From: Nostoc sp. MS1
Lineage (GTDB): Bacteria; Cyanobacteriota; Cyanobacteriia; Cyanobacteriales; Nostocaceae
Reading direction: 5' to 3'
Assembly: GCF_019976755.1 (NCBI RefSeq)
Contig: NZ_AP023441.1
Coordinates: forward strand, 5,887,501-5,951,500
Length of the DNA stretch: 64,000 nt
This document shows, one piece after another, positions 60,939-64,000 of the stretch. The position numbers and the translations under genes were made by a program. Numbering within the stretch: the first letter of the stretch is position 1; every line of letters starts with the position of its first letter. The notes below the pieces were generated by a model. The model saw only the letters and a program-made list of their open reading frames with translations, was not told where the DNA came from and did not search any database.

Positions 60939-61513
60939 TGAAAGGGGGGGTAAATGTAAGAAAAAATGTAAATTTTTATTTGTTATTTCTCATTGTGAGA
61001 CATTATTTATCAACCAGACAAGTAAATTTAGTAAACCAAATTTACAATCTGTAGCCAAAAAAATTTTGCTATACCAAATTTTTCTAGCGATAATGGTTAA
61101 ATGAGAGAAAGTTGATCAGCAATGGACAAGGTTAAGGATAGAAGTGCAATATTTTTATTTAGCGCAGGCTAAACGCCTTGCCACTGCAAACAGTACTTAG
61201 TACTCTAAGAGGGCTTAACGCCCTACTCGGCTAACACAATTTTTTCAGTCACTAATTTTTTGCTGTTAATGGCAAGAGTATAGTATCTAAGCATTGACTC
61301 AATAGGCTACAAATCAACAATAAACAAGAGACATCTTTGCTTAAATCTAGCTATACTCGTGGTGTTGCAACCATTAAGTCATCCTTGGTAGAAGTACATC
61401 TGTATGATGAAAAGTAACTTTTAGCCTACAGTGGCATATCTACTAAGTATTACTGGGGAAGTGAATATGGGTATCCTTAATAGAGCGAGTAAATGGACTA
61501 GCGGACGAGGTAG
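60939..61513. other. 575-bp non-coding gap with dispersed repeats
   Basis: Between divergent ClC and zinc-ribbon genes. It contains TTTAGCGCAGGCTAAACGCC and GAGGGCTTAACGCCCT repeats (61156-61224) and AGTACTTAGTACT at 61192, which has the wrong spacing for a LexA box. No gene is seen. Confidence 0.55.
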
Positions 61514-61876
61514 ATGAATACACACACCTTTGATAATTATTATGTTACTTGCCCCATTTGCCAAAAGTATGCTAAGGCAAAACAGATTAAAAGTTATATA
61601 GGTTTATATACTTGTCCTTATTGTCAAGAACGATTAGTAGTGTGTCAAAGCGGACATTACGTTCGTGATCCTTTTACATTGAACCAGATAATGATCTGTT
61701 CATCACTGCGTCGTCAAAGCAGCCCTATATCTAGAATTATAAGAGATTTTATCCTTTTTAAACGTCCTTTGTTAGCTTTAATAGTTGGCAGTGCTATTTT
61801 CTTCGGCATGATATCTGTCACGCAACAAAAGACAAGTTATAATCAGCAGCCACCGGGGACGGAGGAGGTTAGGTAG
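61514..61876 (+). CDS. Zinc-ribbon membrane protein of unknown function
   Basis: Not a recognised family. The 120 residues have two Cys pairs YVTCPICQKYAKAK (13-16) and YTCPYCQERLVVCQSGHYV (33-36), a likely zinc ribbon. A membrane segment PLLALIVGSAIFFGMISV (near 85-102) and a short polar tail follow. The ribbon probably faces the cytoplasm. The stop runs into a G/A-rich repeat (GGGGAGAGGGGGG). No operon partner is present. Confidence 0.75.
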   Translation: MNTHTFDNYYVTCPICQKYAKAKQIKSYIGLYTCPYCQERLVVCQSGHYVRDPFTLNQIMICSSLRRQSSPISRIIRDFILFKRPLLALIVGSAIFFGMISVTQQKTSYNQQPPGTEEVR

Positions 61877-61947
61877 GGGAGAGGGGGGAAATGAGGGAGA
61901 GGAGGGAGATGAGGGAGAGAAGCTTACTCAGCACTTTCCTCACTCAG

Positions 61948-61979
61948 CACGCGCTAAAAGCGCCGCTACCGCTAACAGC
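61948..61979 (-). repeat. Dispersed GTTAGCGGTAGCGGCGC repeat, copy B
   Basis: Inverted copy of the 22738-22769 repeat with one difference, again beside GTGCTGAGTG-type sequence in a spacer. Confidence 0.75.
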
Positions 61980-62016
61980 ACTCAGCACTCTCTACTCATC
62001 ACTCTCTTCACTCCTT

Positions 62017-63636
62017 TTACAACCGATTAGTTTCTTTGGTAATTAATACCCAGTCTTCTGCTTTGGCGAGTGGTTTGATGGAGTCTAATTGCAGGCGTTT
62101 TAAGTCGGCGGTGTTGATGAGTAAGTATGGCTGTCTGTCGTAGCGCCAACGATATTGCAATTCTTGAGTGGAAACGGGAATGATATGGCGATCGCTATAA
62201 AAGTCCAATGAGGGGCGATGATAGGGAAATGATGTGTAAACTTGCTTTACGGGTGGGTTTACTTGCTGTATCATCCCAGCTACGGGTTTGACTGGGTAGG
62301 CTTGCCAGATTTCCCAAACCCAATAGTTAGATTTCATCAACAATAACAACGAAATATAACTTCCCCAAAACAATATCTTGAGGAATTGTCCATCGCCTCG
62401 TTCTGCTAAAATTGCGCCCATAATCATCGTTAACGCTATGGCGGCAAAAATTAATTGTAAGTCTGTTTTTGAGGCTATACCCCAACTAAAGTGAATGCTG
62501 AGAGCGGAAGCAACTACAGCCAGCATTGATAACCCGGCTACCCAACCACGGGGATAAGATGATAGTAAAGGTAAGTTTTCTATCTCTGCTAATTGTGCGC
62601 CGAAAGCTAAGGCAAGGCTGGGGTAAATGGGAAAGATATAGCAAGCGAGTTTAGCACTCATTAAAGAAATCAGAATTAGGTAAACTCCACTCCATACAAG
62701 TATGAGCCTTGCCCAGCTAAGATTACGATTTTCCCATAGTAACTTGGCAGTTTGGGGTAAGAAGATTAACCAAGGCCAAGTCCACTTGAAGAGTTCGAGG
62801 AGATAAAACCAAGGTGGTTGAGTATCCTTGCTGCTAAGTATGCCGATTTGTTCTTGAAATGGAATGAGTAAACCGTTGTAAGCAAAATCAGCACCGTAAT
62901 GTAGTAGTTGTGCGCCATACCAACCAGTTACAGGCAATAATCCAATGGCGATCGCTATCCATAGATAATAACTATTAAGTAATCTTGGTGTATCCCAAAA
63001 TAAAAATACTAAGACAACTACACCTAACAACAAACCTGATAATCCTTGAGTCAGGCAAATCAACCCCAAACTCAAACCAATACCCAGACAGTAGCGTAAA
63101 TCTCGCCGCGATCGCAACACACACAGCATCATCACCAACAAGAAACTCACCACCGCCCCATCTAACATTGCCAACCGTCCATAACGGACTACGGGAAGCA
63201 TTGTTAGATAGATTAAGGCACTATAAATTGCTGCCCAGCGTTGCCTAAATAATTCTCTACCAAGACAATACAGTAATGGTACGGAAAAAGCAGTTAAAAT
63301 TGCTCCTGGTAAACGTGTCGTCCATTCATTCACACCCCCTAAAGAGTAAGCCCAGGCAATGAGGATGTGCATCAGAGGCGGTGTGTGATAATAAGCTTCC
63401 CCTCTTAGGGTAGGATAAAGCCAACGTAGAGAATCAAAAGATTCTCGCGCTATCTCCTTAGCAATTTGGGCGACAGTTCCCTCATTCCAATCTTGTAGGG
63501 GTAATCCTCCTAGATTAACGCTAAACAGTAGTAATGCTGCAATCAGCAACACCACTAGCCATAAGCCATCAATCCATTTGTCAACTGCACGGTGCTGTCT
63601 TTCTAGATGACCCCAAATAAAGCTTCCTTCCTGCAT
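62017..63636 (-). CDS. Glycosyltransferase family 39 membrane protein (ArnT/PMT-like)
   Basis: A 539-residue polytopic membrane protein with about 10-12 helices. The first periplasmic loop LGGLPLQDWNEGTVAQIAKE (near 48) has the acidic catalytic residue typical of GT-C enzymes. TLRGEAYYHTPPLMHILIAW (near 80) and WTTRLPGAILTAFSVPLLYC (near 105) are the conserved PMT_2 blocks. It would transfer a sugar from a lipid-linked donor to a lipid or protein. The acceptor is unknown. A Fur/Zur-like box lies directly upstream of its start. Confidence 0.9.
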   Translation of the reverse strand: MQEGSFIWGHLERQHRAVDKWIDGLWLVVLLIAALLLFSVNLGGLPLQDWNEGTVAQIAKEIARESFDSLRWLYPTLRGEAYYHTPPLMHILIAWAYSLGGVNEWTTRLPGAILTAFSVPLLYCLGRELFRQRWAAIYSALIYLTMLPVVRYGRLAMLDGAVVSFLLVMMLCVLRSRRDLRYCLGIGLSLGLICLTQGLSGLLLGVVVLVFLFWDTPRLLNSYYLWIAIAIGLLPVTGWYGAQLLHYGADFAYNGLLIPFQEQIGILSSKDTQPPWFYLLELFKWTWPWLIFLPQTAKLLWENRNLSWARLILVWSGVYLILISLMSAKLACYIFPIYPSLALAFGAQLAEIENLPLLSSYPRGWVAGLSMLAVVASALSIHFSWGIASKTDLQLIFAAIALTMIMGAILAERGDGQFLKILFWGSYISLLLLMKSNYWVWEIWQAYPVKPVAGMIQQVNPPVKQVYTSFPYHRPSLDFYSDRHIIPVSTQELQYRWRYDRQPYLLINTADLKRLQLDSIKPLAKAEDWVLITKETNRL

Positions 63637-63637
63637 A

Positions 63638-63656
63638 TTCTATGATAATCATTTTA
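63638..63656 (-). promoter_or_regulatory. Fur/Zur-like box before the GT39 gene
   Basis: ATGATAATCATT forms the central 12 bases of the 19-bp Fur consensus (13 of 19 overall) and also resembles the Zur box TGATAATNATTATCA. It ends one base before the ATG at 63636, so a bound repressor would cover the translation start region. Confidence 0.35.
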
Positions 63657-64000
63657 CTTGCTGGTTTGATTACATAGAGATTAAAGTGAATCTCTAATGT
63701 TGCCACCCAGTAACAACTTGTTTACTGTGTTGTACTTGTCAGTTATTCTTGGTTTTGTTTCATACCTTTGCTACTGACAACAGATTACAGACCACTAACT
63801 AAACCTCTATCCTCTTAGGGGATGAGATTTCTATTCCATAATTACTAAGTTCCCAGGTTAGCTTAATTTTCTCTTTCCAGCGATAATTTTTTAGGGAAAT
63901 TTTCTAAAATTTGCTGCAATTTTTTCAATAATTGTAGCTAGATAAATAATGATACAAACTTTTGGTAAAGATAGAAACTAAAAGAAGGGAGCAGGGGAGA
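63657..64000. other. Right-end gap, no gene seen
   Basis: AT-rich sequence to the window edge, with no complete open frame, RNA gene or IS end that I can support. It ends in a GGGAGCAGGGGAGA-type repeat. Confidence 0.5.

Noticed and set aside
61192..61204. AGTACTTAGTACT as a second LexA box
   Set aside because: The spacing between half sites is one base too short for RGTACNNNDGTWCB.

Overview
The window looks like chromosomal DNA of a heterocyst-forming, nitrogen-fixing cyanobacterium of the Nostoc/Anabaena/Trichormus group. The reasons are many GCGATCGC (HIP1-type) octamers, heptanucleotide tandem repeats of the TTGACTG type, a nif accessory operon (nifP, nifV, nifZ, nifT), a high-light-inducible protein, PcxA, cyAbrB, and a gene set and order that I recall from Anabaena sp. 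PCC 7120. All family names come from reading the translations; no database search was run.

Layout. 1-12.8 kb: an iron-acquisition block. A TonB-dependent receptor (minus strand, cut by the window edge) diverges from a seven-gene plus-strand operon for a hydroxamate/citrate siderophore of the schizokinen/rhizobactin type: aminotransferase, decarboxylase, NIS synthetase, acetyltransferase, N-monooxygenase, MFS exporter, second NIS synthetase. The shared upstream region carries two Fur-like boxes. 13.0-15.5 kb: an IS630-family element with an IS701-family element placed one base from its right end. 15.5-22.7 kb: a high-light-inducible protein, a secreted repeat protein, a double hybrid histidine kinase and a membrane-anchored Ser/Thr kinase. 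22.8-26.4 kb: msrA, then a small accessory patch with a UPF0175/DUF3368 toxin-antitoxin pair, a minimal tyrosine recombinase and two unrecognised proteins. 26.6-34.2 kb: a helicase-like protein, pcxA, a candidate Yfr2-like ncRNA, a PIN-domain protein, an XRE regulator, a polysaccharide deacetylase and a glycosyltransferase.

35.1-40.5 kb: one very large gene (Ser/Thr kinase, AAA ATPase, GAF, adenylate/guanylate cyclase). It is followed by a 21-bp hairpin-forming repeat array and a 126-bp MITE-like element. 41.2-46.3 kb: a small gene whose promoter contains an exact match to the cyanobacterial LexA box, a coiled-coil protein, and the minus-strand nif accessory operon nifP-orf-DUF2949-nifV-nifZ-nifT followed by a thioredoxin-like [2Fe-2S] protein. 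46.8-53.2 kb: an Rpn/DUF2887 nuclease with a duplicated C-terminal tail, gatB, a second MITE-like element, an RNA ligase behind a perfect 24-bp palindrome, moaE and a response-regulator/histidine-kinase hybrid. 53.4-55.8 kb: a second copy of the first IS630 element and a different IS630-type transposase gene, each split by a frameshift. 56.0-64.0 kb: pyrR, cbiB, an Rrf2 regulator, cyAbrB, a ClC chloride transporter with CBS domains, a zinc-ribbon membrane protein and a GT39 glycosyltransferase.

The siderophore operon and the nif operon are the two coherent pathways. The rest is signalling, housekeeping and accessory material. The least explained items are the 21-bp hairpin array, the MITE-like pair, the LexA-boxed small gene, the palindrome-controlled RNA ligase and the recombinase/toxin-antitoxin patch. 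The two IS630 copies lie in the same orientation about 40 kb apart and bracket the nif accessory genes. No tRNA, rRNA or CRISPR array was seen.
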